Of a stretch of 64,000 bases of DNA, positions 36,949 through 48,529 are shown piece by piece (within the stretch, counting starts at the first letter, position 1; each line of letters opens with the position of its first letter). The stretch lies in NCBI RefSeq assembly GCF_051020765.1, contig NC_134944.1, positions 7,316,001-7,380,000 on the forward strand, read 5' to 3'. Below the pieces are notes generated by a model, which was not told the origin of the DNA, searched no databases, and saw only the letters and a program-made list of their open reading frames with translations. Source of the DNA: Lasioglossum baleicum. Lineage: Eukaryota > Arthropoda > Insecta > Hymenoptera > Halictidae. Position numbers and translations under genes: made by a program.

Positions 36949-39494
36949 TCTTCGCGCCGGTGTTCCCGGTTTTCACGCGAGACCTCTTTCAACTTCCGTT
37001 CTCTGTATCTACTCTCCTCGAACTGCCTTCTCCTGTTCCTCAGGTTATCGGAGCGGATTTGGATTCGGATCGACGAGTGGAACGAATCGGATCAGTCGCG
37101 ACGGCGACAACAGCGAGCAACAACAGCAGCGGCGACAACAACAAGAAACGAAGACGTATGCGACGATTCGACGACGACGGCAGTTGAACGAAAGGCGGCC
37201 CGACGGAAGCGGTATGGTCGCGGTCGGATAGACGAAATTCCTTAGGGTATCGCGGAAGGCATGTGTGGTGCGAGGAGGTTCGCGTTGTACACGTATCGGT
37301 TGATGTATGCGTGCGTGTCCTGTGTACGCGTCGATTCGCGTCTCCCACGCGGACGTAGGATCACGTTTTCTGCGAACCGAGCGAGCGGTAACGGGAGTCG
37401 ACGCGCGTCGCAAGCCCGCAAGTCGACGAACGGATCGACGGCTATTCTGCCACCCTGCTCACGCTCGCATCGCCGAATGTTCCGATTGTTCTCGCCCGCC
37501 GAGTCTCGATCGATCGCGCGTTACAACGGTAAAAATCGCGCGCGCCGAACAAACGGAAAGACCGGACGACAAAGACGACGAATGCAAACGATGTAGACGG
37601 TTTGCTCGCGGTTACGAAGGTCGTTCCCAAGGATGATAGCAGAGGGATCGATCTAGTTAGCAGCGAATCGATCGGTATCGATTGTTCCTCGCCGCGTGGT
37701 TCGTCAACGGGACAAAGGGGGACGCGAGGGTGGCGCGAGACGTCTCCGAAGCGAGACAGGGTGCAGGGGACCGATCGCAGGAAGATGGGTGCGAGGGGTG
37801 AGTCCGCGCGAGCATTAGTCGGTTCCTCGTGTAACGAATCGTCAAGGAGGCCACGATGCACAAAGTATTAGGATCACTCGGCGACTAGCTGGAAGCTCAC
37901 GTTTCACGTCACCGCGCGGCAGGAGCGTCGTTCCCGGAGCATCCCTTCGCTGACTCCGTTCAACCCTCTGTCGAATCGCCGCGACGCTGTTCCTCTCTCT
38001 CTCACTTTTCTCCTCTTGCGTCTGACGTAGATGCTGACGGTCCTCCGGGACTCGTCGGACATAAGCCTTGTGGCGTACGGTGTTTCGAATACAGAGCGAG
38101 AAGGTTCCGAGATTATTAGCAGCAGACTGTGTGATCGGAGCGGTGTCGTTCTCGTATCCCGTGTCGATTCTCTGTCGCGTATACGTATCGGACGGAATTA
38201 TTTCGATCCGAGGGTCCGCTGATCGTTGGAACGTGGACAGGAGGCGCGTGGACGGCGAAGGGACCGATCGAGCCTCGGAGCCATGTAGCCTCGGCTCCCG
38301 TAGCCTCCCTCCTCTACGACGAACGGCTATTTTTTTTCTGCGCTCTCTATTTCTTCACACGTCGTCGCGTCCTGGAGATTCACCGCGTTCGTTTGTTCTA
38401 TCCGTGCTCGTTATCGTCAGCAACGTATCGAGAGTAGATATCCGCGAAACCTTCGCTCGGTTTGATACGCTGTTCTACCAGCTTGAAGAGAGCCTCGGCT
38501 ACGCGCCCCGTGCATGCGAACGTCGATATCCAACTGAACCCAACCACCGTTGCGCGGTCGTGAGTGCGCGCGCGCGTCTTTTACTCGGTTCTCTCTCGTC
38601 TCTCTACTCGATTCGACGAGCGACGCGACGCGATTCGAAGCGACCAGACGCGACTCTACTCGACTCGAAGCGGGCCCGCGCACGCCTGCAGGAGTCGGCC
38701 AACCGTCGAAGCGAACCCTGAAACTTGCGACGCGGTACGACAAAGCTCCTCGCCGCTTTCAATCCCCGATTGTCCAGTGTAATTACCAGCATATGGCGTT
38801 CGAGCGTTCGCCTCGCAACAACCGTCCCCCCTGCGGGCCCCTGCCGCGCACCAATTTTCACCGACCGAATTCACCAGTCTAGAAACAGAGTATATCCGAA
38901 ACCGGATACCTGGCAAATCGCTGATCCAACCCGCTGTTCGTAAACATCCCCCTCTAGCGAGCCAGAGAATCGTCTTCTGCCCTCATCAAACCACTTCGGA
39001 TCTCTTCTGACCTCGAAGAGCTGGCAAATCGCTCGCCCCCGCTGTTCGTACACGCATCCCTCTCTAACGGAGGATTTTCTTCCCTCTTCTACCCTGTACG
39101 CCGATGACGACTGTATCCTGCGGAGAGCACGCGCGGCCGTCTCCTGCACATCGATCTACCCGCCGACCAATCCACGCCATTCGCGTCCCTGACGCGATTG
39201 CCGCACGATCTCGCGCGACCACATCCTCCCTCTCGCGCTGTTCTCACCCTCTATCAGAAATTCTGCTTGTCATCGCTATCGAACGATCAAACGGATCTTC
39301 TTACCGGGTTAGACCAGCTTGACCGTGTTAGACTCGGCCTTTCCTACTGCTCTCTACTTTAATATTGCCTTAAATCGCAATATCTTCTCGCGAACGAAGG
39401 AAATTAAAGTAAACCTTGGAGTATGACCTTTGTTATACAAGCTGTAAGAAACATTTGCGTGTCTCTCTTTCTCTCTGTCGAATGTGTCGAGCCA

Positions 39495-39731
39495 CTAACC
39501 CTTATCCGTTCAAATTGACACAGTGGTAAAAGATCGATGTGATAACAAGGTGAACATTTATTTTTCGATGTCCTTTTAATATTTACATCTTGAGTTTTTC
39601 AGTTATGTGTTCCGCATTGGAAAAATTAAGGTGACGAAGTTTCGGGCAAATTCACCTACGACTAACAGAAACAGTTTAGCTTATTTCGGGAAAACTGTGT
39701 CAGATTGACACGAGGGACGGATGAGGGTTAA
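39495..39731. mobile_element. TTAA-type MITE
   Basis: About 237 bp. Left CTAACCCTTATCCGTTC AAATTGACACAGT is mirrored by ACTGTGTCAGATTGACACGAGGGACGGATGAGGGTTAA (compared in two parts). TTAA is intact on the right and CTAA on the left. No coding capacity; piggyBac-like by its TTAA edge. Confidence 0.6.
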
Positions 39732-40508
39732 CGCAGCAACAGATTCATCAACAGTCGCCACAGTTTCATAGCGAAATGATTGTATTCATAACGTCACCGC
39801 TTTATATTTTGATCAGAACAGTCCCAGCGCTCTGGAACACCTGTTTACACGCGTTATCCGCAGTCTGCTAATTAGAAGCTATGCATGCAGGGACAGTAAC
39901 TAGGAAGCCTGTTCCCACAGGCTATAAATAAGGCGGGACGCTCGTTTCCATAACTCGCGGGGCCATGAACTAGCAGCAACAGCTCGGAAATAGCGTCGGT
40001 ATCGGTCGCACCCTGACCCGTTTGGCTCGATCTCGTCTTAATTCATTCTCATCCAGTTATCGTGCCGGCCACGGCGTTCGGTACAATGGTTTTAAGGGTC
40101 GTATACTTATCCGCGGGTAGCGTCGTCGAGGACCGAGCGACAGGTTTCCGAGAGGGCGTGCGTTCTTCCTTGTTACGCGGCGTGTCCACTGCATGAGAAC
40201 CATCGTCCAGTATAACGATGTCAAGGGCGAATCGTGTCGAATCGCGTCGAATCATGTCGAATCAATGCGAAGAAATCAACCTGTTTAACAAATATTCGCC
40301 GGTCGAATATCTCCGCGCACGTAGCTATCTCGATACAGCCGATTCCGACCCGCGTGCCTACACAATTGCGGCACGAATCAGCCTTGGCTGTCGCGGTTCA
40401 TTTTCCCCACGTTTTGTTTCCTATTGTACCAGCCGATAAACGCGGATTGCCTTTTTGTGCTGCCGTTTTATCTGTACCAATGTGTACGATTATTCTTTCT
40501 TGAGTCTG

Positions 40509-40750
40509 TTAGAATATACGAGAATATACCGTAATATTTTAGAACATGCAAGAATATGCTAGAACATACGAGAATGTACAAGAATATACTACAACATACA
40601 AGAATATGCTATAATATGCTTGAATATACGAGAATATACTACAACATACAAGAATATACAAGAATATACATGAATATACAAGAATATACTAGAATGTACT
40701 AGAATATACTTGAGTCTGCTAGAACATGCTAGCAAATGCTAGAATATTTA
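40509..40750. repeat. 10-bp minisatellite (AGAATATACT-type), about 24 units
   Basis: Successive 10-base units with small changes: AGAATATACG, AGAACATGCA, AGAATGTACA, AGAATATACT, AGAACATGCT. The period stays exactly ten across about 240 bases. No coding potential. Confidence 0.85.
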
Positions 40751-41569
40751 TTTGTACGGTTCATTAGTCGTAATCATAATTGGCTGAGCAGGCAAAAGAG
40801 TAGAACACAAGTGGAAAAATCGGATGGAGAAATTGAAGAAACTCCATATGGAATGCGCTGCATAAACATAAATATGTATCACGAGTCTCGCAGAGCGTCT
40901 GATTTTCTGACTTTGTAATCGTTCGATGGCCAGACAGCGGCTGTCCACGGTTCTGCGGGAAGAACTCGGTCATGGAACGATTGATAAATAAAATTATCGA
41001 ATAAATGGATGCGGTGGTCGGACATAAGCGTGCTGCTCTCGCGCAGCCCTCTCGCCGAGAGTCTAACGTCACATCCTCATTCGCGAACTTTATTAATAAC
41101 GAGACATTGTTTACAATTGGGCAATTAATTTCGTTGCCGTTCGCGTGCGCGGCTCCCCAAAGAAGACGCGCGGCGTTTGCGGAAGGGTGGCGTGATCATT
41201 TGAACGTTGACCACGATCGCTCTCGTAGGGGACCCGCTCCTTTCGGTGAACGTTCCAGTTCTCCTGTTGTTTCCACGAGAACCATTGTGTTCGTTCTTCC
41301 GATTGCACGATTGCGTAAGCGAGTCGTGCACGCAAAAATTTGACTCCGCGAGGAAGTCCACCGCCTAATCCCTCTTACCGCAGAGTCGCATGCGATCGGA
41401 ATGCCCGCTTCCGTGACCGAAGGTTTTACCCGCTGGTACAGGTCGTTCCACGAAAGGCAAGGCACTCGAACCGACTCGTACAATCGTGTTTCCGGCTCCG
41501 GGCTACTCAGAAGTAAAAAAAAAGCTCACTTTGCAGGTTCGTGTACCGGACGTCCTAATTTAGGGCGTG

Positions 41570-41880
41570 TATTTAGTAGGGGTGTGGGAGAACCCCGAAA
41601 GAACCTCGAAAATTTCGGGATTCTCGAAATTAACGGGATTAAAAATAGGAGATTCAATGGATCAATTTAAGATCAGCCTTAAATATCTTTATTAAATAAG
41701 AATCTATTAAATAAGAAAACCCTGAAATTTTCGGGAATCCCGACACTTTTGAGAATCCTGGAACCTTCAAGAATCTTGACGTAATCGAGAATTTCAAGAT
41801 TTTTAAAAACTCGTCTCGATCTCGAGAAAAATTCTCGTTTCGACCTGACTCGATATTTTCAGGTTCTCTAGTATTTAGAG
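41570..41880. repeat. Foldback-like repeat with TTCGGGATTCTCG words
   Basis: Starts TAGGGGTGTGGGAGAACCCCG and contains AAATTTCGGGATTCTCG mirrored by AAATTTTCGGGAATCCCG about 120 bases on. A similar word usage occurs at 3231-3420. Low-complexity; class uncertain. Confidence 0.35.
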
Positions 41881-43087
41881 ATACACGTCTAGTGAGGCCG
41901 CTTGCGACTTGCGAGCGAAAACGCAATAAACAGCATCGGTCGAAACCCGGTCTGATAGATCCCGGCAGATCCTCCGGGGCCGCTAAGAATAGGATTTGCA
42001 TGAGCGGTATCATTTTTACGATCGATTCGAGCGTTACAAGAGACAGACGCTCCGCCGCGTCTATGGTCTTACGTAAATATCAAATAATATTAGCGTGGAG
42101 GCCGGGGAAGGTGAAATTGGAGGGTCGGTTGGTAAGATTGGACAACGGTGTTTGTGCACGTGCGTGTATTACAAGTGTATGCGGACATTCGATTAAAAGT
42201 ACAGAGAAAATCGTTCAACGTCCCCGAATCCGCGACTATCTGCTTTCCCACCCCCGGCTCTTGATTCTTCTTTGAACCCGGTTAGGCAATCTTTGGATAG
42301 CCTGAGGGAGACTCGAGGAACCGGTCAAAACAACATAATTCTCTGAGAACGGAATTCTTTCGATTTCTTGACCGCTGGACAAACGAGTGCAAGGGCACGT
42401 GAGTGGAACTTCTCCGATTTTTGCGATACAGGAGGAAGAATCCGATTTTTTCGACCTGTTGCTCGAGTGTCCCTCTGAACGCGACGCACAGTGGGTCGAA
42501 ATTAAACAGCTGAACAATATTCATGTCTACATTGTTAATTACCCGGCAGCGGACCTCTATAAAAGTTTCTTATTGTTAGTAGAAAAAGATAACTGCTTAT
42601 ACCATAACAATTACAGTAAAGTCACGTTTACTGTCCGCGATCACTGTCCAGTGCCTACCCACTCCACTATCATGCTGTCCTTCTCTACGTTCGGCTTTCT
42701 TTCGAACTCTCGACGATAAAAATATAATGTCGGTATCCGATCACTGTCCGTGCAGAACGCAGGCTGTTCTAAATTCTAAATTGGCAAGAAAACGTTCGCT
42801 TAGAAACAACGTGGCTGGAGACGCGAGGAAAACTGATACATTGCTTCGAGAGACTGGAACGTGCTTATTATTTATTTAACAATTGAAATCAGATATCAGT
42901 CGGCGTCCTTTTCAGTCTATCTCGAGAAGCTCTAGTTTCGACCTATTTCATGACATTTAATTCGACCTGTTTCATAGAAACGGCCCGCTGTGCGATGGGA
43001 CACGGTAATACGCGCACGCCGTTTACGTAATGCCTACGCTATTATGCTTCGATGTCGAGCAAATAGAGATGTTCCTCCTAACAATAA

Positions 43088-43089
<2 letters not shown>

Positions 43090-43129
<40 letters not shown>
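43090..43129. repeat. AT microsatellite, about 20 units
   Basis: Uninterrupted AT dinucleotides about 140 bases beyond the stop of the serine protease gene (minus strand). Confidence 0.9.
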
Positions 43130-43133
<4 letters not shown>

Positions 43134-43272
43134 ACGCTAAATCACGTTTGTACTGTCGTTCGAGCGATGCGCCGCCGCGCTGAACTCGAGAATTCGCTTC
43201 AGTCGAAGAACACGAACCGTACCGTCAGCGAAATTACTGGCACGGCCTGTCACGCTTTCGATCACGTTCCGT

Positions 43273-46200
43273 TCATTCGATGATGCAGTAATTGGCATCT
43301 GGAACAACGATTTCGTTAATGTTCTTACCAACGTGGAATCTTTTCTGTGCAGGACATACCTGAGGTTGCCTCCGCGATCCAGTCTACGTAGGCACCGACT
43401 CTGGCGTTCACGCTGCCTTTCAGGGCGCAACCAACTCCATAATTGATCACTCCTACGAGCACCACGTTGTGGCTGGTCGGGTTCTCCCATAGAATAGGAC
43501 CACCGCTGTCCATCTGCAGAAAATAGGTAGAGCTTTACTGGGGAACGTACAACAGCTGGGAGAAAGTATTGGAACACGTTTGAAAATTCAGCAAAATGAA
43601 TTTTGAGTTTTGAAACAAAATTTAGAAGTTGTTCAGCTTGTTTATCAGTAATTTTACCGCGCAGGAATCTTTGTCCTTCTCGTAGGTGCAGAGCTGATCA
43701 ACAGACACTTTCGGGTAGTTCTTCTTGCATTGTAAGTTCGTCATCACGCTCATCTGGACTTGCTGCAGCGTCGTCGACGGCGCGCCGCCGAATTCCGTCG
43801 CTCCCCAACCTGTTCATCGAGAACCATATCGTTCAGAAGATTAGGCTATCAGTAGACTGCGGATTTTATGCATATATGGCAAAAATGAATGCGTGCAATT
43901 TAAGACAGTTGGTTCACCCTTAGCACTCAAGTGGTGACTCTGAGAGAGGCGCTGTTTACATTATTAAAATATGTTATCTAATCAATTACTAAACATGTAA
44001 GTATTGTATGAGCCATTATATCATTTCCATATACCCATGAAATTTAAAAAATCATAGAGAATGGAAATATTCTAGGTCGAACAAATGTTTAATTTTCGAG
44101 TTAAAATAACTCCGAGTGCAAAGGGTTGCGTACGCCAAGTAAGACTGAAAGTCTCTCGACAATTCTTATCGCAGACAATTCATATTTCGCATAAAGATCC
44201 GCAGTCCAACCATAAGTGAGCTCGGATGATCAGAATAAAGACGTGAACGACCTAGCGCCGTGACGCGATCGCCCCCGAAGGTGTCCGGCGAGTGTTGGAA
44301 GGGCAGACAGGCCGGGCCGACTCTGTCGTTGAATTTAATCTCCCCTTTCACCTGTATGAGGGCTATGTCGTTTATGTTATTCTCCGCGTCATAATTGGGA
44401 TGAGGTAGCGTCCTTTGGATACCGTAGATCGCGCTGGCGTTGGTGTCCGAGCCTGCAGGAGAAAATCGTTCAGATAACGGCCGAGAGACACCTTTCGGGT
44501 TCAAGACACTCACCTATTTCGTAGTCATGATCACCAACGAGTATGATTATGTTCGTGATGTTCCTGTTATAAAGACAGTGCCCCGCAGTCACCACGTATT
44601 TGTTGTAGATGATGGTGCAACCGCAGAACGGTGCGGAAAGCTCGAGGTCCACTAAAGCGCACATCATCGGGTACTCGTTCACGCCTGTCTCTGTGCCGCC
44701 CACGATTCTGCTCTAGAAAATCGGAAGCTTTTCGATCAGAGGTCCCGGCACCAGAAAGTACCCACAGGTAACAGAAAGCGCAATGTGTAGACCAGAGCTG
44801 GGCAACTGGAGGCCCGCGAGCCGCACACCATTTCTTTCCACTCTTCTCAGAGCTTATCTCCCATCTTTCGGACTTATGAAAGAAACAGTGCGCGGCTCGC
44901 AGTCCTCTTCGGTTCTGGAGGTAAAGTTAAGGGGATAGACTCACGTTTCCAGGATTGCAAGGGTGCGGGATGCGCTTTCTCATTCCTCGATAACAGGGTT
45001 TTAATAAATGGGGGTTTTCAGTAGTCAAAAGCGCTAGATAAAAGATCAATCTAGGTCGCAATCGCCCTCAAAAGTCCTACGTTTACGTTTACGAGGCGTA
45101 ATTTGCATTATTCGGCAACATTTTTAAAATAGCTACATGGGCAGCTGGATTGCGGCCTAGATTGAACTTTCATCTAGCGCTTTTGACTACTGAAAAACCC
45201 CATCCTTGCATAATCGAAAAATGAGAAGACGCATCCCACAACCTTACAATCCTAGAAACGAGTCAATCCCCGTTAGAGGTGAAGAAGTTGCCCAGCTCTG
45301 GTGTGCACTCTCGCAGAGCATTTTGAGCCGCCTCGAGGCTTCAAAATGCTCTACGAGGCTCGGTTTTCTCCGGTAACCCTCTGCCGTCTGGTCAACGAGC
45401 GCTCGATTCTTTTCGCTTGGCTGGAAGGCTCTCTTCGACAACTCGACAGCTCGAGCCTTGAGATAAGGAACGTCGTAAATTAAAGTTTCAAGAATACTGC
45501 GATAAGATTGAAGCAGTTGAACAGCAGAGGGTTTAGTAGCAACATCGTGCAACCGTACAGGATTCTTCCAACCGCATCGGCAATTCTCGTTGTCCTGAGG
45601 AGGTTTCAGCGCCGTCACCGAGCAAAGGAACTTTCCACCCGGCGACCAGATGCTCGACTGGAACTGTACTGACATCGTGGGTCCACCGGACTCGATGCTG
45701 AACGTTCCTTCGCCGCAGTACCTGTGCTTCGCGGATGAACTGACTTCAACTACCAGCTGGTCCTCTAGGCAGTTCAGGCTCTGGAGGTAAGAGCGATTGG
45801 TAAATGTTCCTCTACGTACAAGCTATCCTCGAAGACAACGTTTCTTACCCATGGCATTTGCAGGCTACAGTTCATCTGGATGTTGTACGCGCTTCGCATC
45901 GTCCACAGACACGACTTCCGTCCTCTGTAAGAGGATGGGTACTCGGCGTTGTAGATGTAGTAGGTCTCGGATGGAGCTAGGTCCGCGGAGAAGAAGCAGT
46001 TCCCATCCTGAGCGTTGCTGGCTCCCAGGAGCAACGTCAGCCAGTAGAGAACAGCCAGCGGAGCTGCGACAACCGGAAACGATCTCGTAAGACATTTCGG
46101 CAAGCTGGAGGATTAAGCGAGTAGGCTGGACAGCGAGCAAAAAGCAGCTTATAGTTATAACCAGACGGTTTTGTGCATTTATGGCAAAAATAGAAGGAAT

Positions 46201-46292
46201 TTTGTCCAGTCCAATCAGGATCCGAGAACGTTCGATAACGGATGAATGGCGACCAAGTGGTAAACACTCGAGAACCCGATAGTACCTTTCAT
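43273..46292 (-). CDS. Secreted CUB-domain trypsin-like serine protease (venom serine protease 34-like)
   Basis: Secreted protease with an N-terminal CUB domain and a trypsin domain, the architecture of hymenopteran CUB venom proteases. Whether this copy is expressed in venom cannot be read from DNA. Eight exons in phase: 46292-46286, 46063-45849, 45780-45559, 44712-44514, 44452-44252, 43809-43658, 43513-43360, 43298-43273 (391 aa). The first coding exon is only 7 nt; splicing it to 46063 gives a typical signal peptide. The CUB region spans about 25-145. Activation cleavage is before IVGG. The triad is His in TAGHC, Asp in NDIALI and Ser in DSGGP; the specificity pocket (KDSC before the serine, GVGCA after) predicts trypsin-like cleavage. 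Introns 3 and 5 (counted from the start) carry MITEs. No frame break, so it should be functional. Confidence 0.93.
43853..44208 (+). mobile_element. MITE-A copy with a nested TTAA-type element
   Basis: TAGACTGCGGATTTTATGCA at the left, TCGCATAAAGATCCGCAGTC at the right, 356 bp because of the insert at 43913-44129. It fills most of an intron of the serine protease gene. Confidence 0.75.
43913..44129. mobile_element. TTAA-family MITE (CCCTTTGCACTC ends)
   Basis: Left TTCACCCTTAGCACTC is mirrored by GAGTGCAAAGGGTTGC at the right, about 217 bp. Interior matches the fragments at 33780 and 21155. The flanking TTAA is mutated here (TTCA/TTGC). Confidence 0.6.
44793..45300. mobile_element. hAT-like foldback MITE in the protease gene
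   Basis: 508 bp with exact 14-base ends CAGAGCTGGGCAAC and its mirror. Complementarity continues inward in blocks (GGGGATAGACTC with GAGTCAATCCCC; CAAAAGCGCTAGAT with ATCTAGCGCTTTTG). Flanking octamers GTGTAGAC and GTGTGCAC agree at six of eight bases. The CAGxG-type start and 8-bp flank suggest hAT. It lies inside an intron of the serine protease gene. Confidence 0.75.
46162..46196 (+). repeat. Degenerate single MITE-A end
   Basis: CCAGACGGTTTTGTGCATTT followed by ATGGCAAAAATAG resembles the left terminus of MITE-A copies at 20659 and 43853. Lies in intron 1 of the serine protease gene. No partner end. Confidence 0.4.
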
Positions 46293-48529
46293 GGCGACAA
46301 GGGTGTCGTTCGAAGAAGCTTGTCGAGAATCGAGTAACTTTTGATGAACTGCCTCGAACCGATCTGCCCGCGCCCCATCAGGTCCCAGCGTTTTTATCTG
46401 TTTCGCGAAGACAGGCTAAAACGACTATCTAATGATGTGCGGTTGCTATCACTGTACACTCTTATCAGGAGGTAATTGTAGCCTCGGGAACAATGGCAAA
46501 TACGCGGTGACAACGATCTGACGGCAGGTTTCCATGATGTCGTCAAGTTGTTGCGAATCGAAACGCAGGCAAACCGGCCGACGATCGATGCTAATCCGTA
46601 TGAATGACCGGATAGGATCGATCAATGAGATACCGGCATTCCCTTTGACTGGGAATCAGTCCAGACCCGGGTTTACAGTCACGGTCAACCGATTTGCGTC
46701 GTTAGCGTACATGGGCGCGCTATTTTCCTAGTCGCTATCGCCGGAGCGCATGCAAATTCGCCATTTTTCCTGATAACAAATCCCCGGTAGCAGCCCCATG
46801 TAAACAGCGTGGACAGGATTACCCGTGATCCTGGAAAATCATGCGTGTTGACAGCCATAATACCATTCCGGACTTGTAATAATGTTCTTCGAACGAGCAG
46901 GCTTCAAGCGTTCCGCAATTGGTACTCGGCGAGCCGTAAAATTATCAGCTAAAGTAACGATTAAAAGATTAAGATAAGGAGTTAACATCATTGGAAATGT
47001 GTAATAATTTTCTTTGAACTTGTCGCACCGGTAATAACAGATTTTAAACGCTTGCGCAATTGCCACGCTCGCAAAGATCCCACTTCCATAGTATTTGAAG
47101 GTTCTGCGTCGTGAAAATATTATTTAAATGTTACTTAGTAAGTAATTATCCCAGTGGATATTTCCATTTTCTTTTACATGTTTGTATAGTATTTATTAAA
47201 CGGACGTCAAATAACCAAGGCCACTGTGAATTGTTGCCGGGCTAATAGTTACTGTTCGTGGTAATGCACACGCCGATATCTCTAATCTGCTTCGCCTGCT
47301 TAAACCATGACTTAGCAACTGAAAAACAATTAAGACATCAATGATACATGTGTGTTCGACGAAGTTAGCGTCTCCTTCGAATTAGAATAAACATCGATTT
47401 CGACTAGAGATTGCAATCACGCAAAGTGCAATCCCGCAATCCCGCAGGATCCCGCGTCATTTTCAGTCGCGCATTTTTCAGGACGTCTTTGTAATAACTT
47501 GACGAGCAATGCAGGAGATACAACAATTAATAGTCTTTGCTTTTTACGATCACATATTTTCAAAGTTCTACAAATGAAAATTCTGATCTTAATTTAATTA
47601 AAGCTGTATTTACAGACAGCTCGTTTATATATAATTAGATCCAAACAATTTTTAATAAAAGATAAGATTTGTTTCTTTATTAAATATATATTAGATTGAA
47701 GAACTAAATCCTTAGTCCTGCGGGATTGAAGTAAATCCCAAATCTGTCCCGCGGGGTTGAAAATGGCACGGGATTGCAAGCCCTAATTCCACTACAAACG
47801 TACTACATTATTAAATACAATTACGAAGTTTACGTGGCCGTAATCTCCTGGCAAATATTCCCGGAGAATTAAAGCGAACACGTGGATCCAGGAATTTGAT
47901 CTCTTATCATCGATAAGTAGGTCAGCACATAAATCGGGGTATTTTAGTAAGAACCGGCTAAATTGTTTTGATCATACAATAAGATAAGCAATGTTTGATA
48001 ATTATTAAATAAGATCGTTGTTAAATAAGGTATACGAGTAGTTTGCTCGGGTGCGATGAGGCATTCGAACAAAAATTAATTATGGCGGGAAAAATGGTGG
48101 CTCCGTCTACCGGCTAGCTGCAGCACTATAGTTAACTATAGTTGCGCGAAGTTGTCATGGCAATGGGTGGCATACAAACGGGAAAGTTAATAAAAATACG
48201 TACGCGTGTAATGCAAATGAACGCGTGCATATTACGCGCACAAGTACGCGAGCGGGTGATGGTTTTGTTGCCGATGGACAATCAACGTTGTTCGATTCTC
48301 AAGTACTTAAAGTCATCTTGACCGAACGCTGACCCGAGCCACCGCATTGTTTACAAATATAAGTAGTCAATTATCGAGGGCAGCGAATGAGAACGGAGAA
48401 AGGTAAGCTTTTCAAGCTGAAATAATCAATACAGCGCTTCATTATGTAATTGTTTAACAAGCCTCGCGAGTATCTAATTTTCTTAACCTGTACCGGGTGG
48501 TATTGAACTTTCAGCGTGGTTCCACAAGG
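46293..48529. other. Divergent intergenic region between protease and coiled-coil gene
   Basis: Contains the protease promoter near 46300, a hAT-like MITE at 47405-47785, and near 48386-48401 a likely non-coding leader exon of the coiled-coil gene ending at the donor AAAG/gtaagc. No other coding exon seen. Confidence 0.5.
47405..47785. mobile_element. hAT-like MITE
   Basis: 381 bp. Left TAGAGATTGCAATC followed by CAATCCCGCAGGATCCCGC is mirrored at the right by GCACGGGATTGCAAGCCCTA with TCCCGCGGGGTTGAAAATG. Interior AT-rich without coding frames. The TAGRG start is hAT-like; flanking octamers are not clearly duplicated. Confidence 0.6.

Larger units (their letters stand above)
36949..43272. 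other. Intergenic, SLC6 leader and promoter, repeats; no gene recognised
   Basis: The first 2 kb is rich in CG dinucleotides with many short overlapping frames but no recognisable domain. It probably holds the SLC6 5' leader and promoter. Further on are a TTAA element (39495), a 10-bp minisatellite (40509), a foldback (41575) and an AT microsatellite (43090). Confidence 0.5.

Noticed and set aside
36673..38721. Many long frames on both strands upstream of SLC6
   Set aside because: CG-rich DNA has few stop codons; composition is Arg/Ser/Thr noise; no recognisable domain. Probably leader and promoter DNA.
46064..46103. Protease N-terminus extended from a TTG codon
   Set aside because: Non-ATG start, in-frame stop shortly upstream; splicing of a 7-nt first exon to 46063 explains the N-terminus better.
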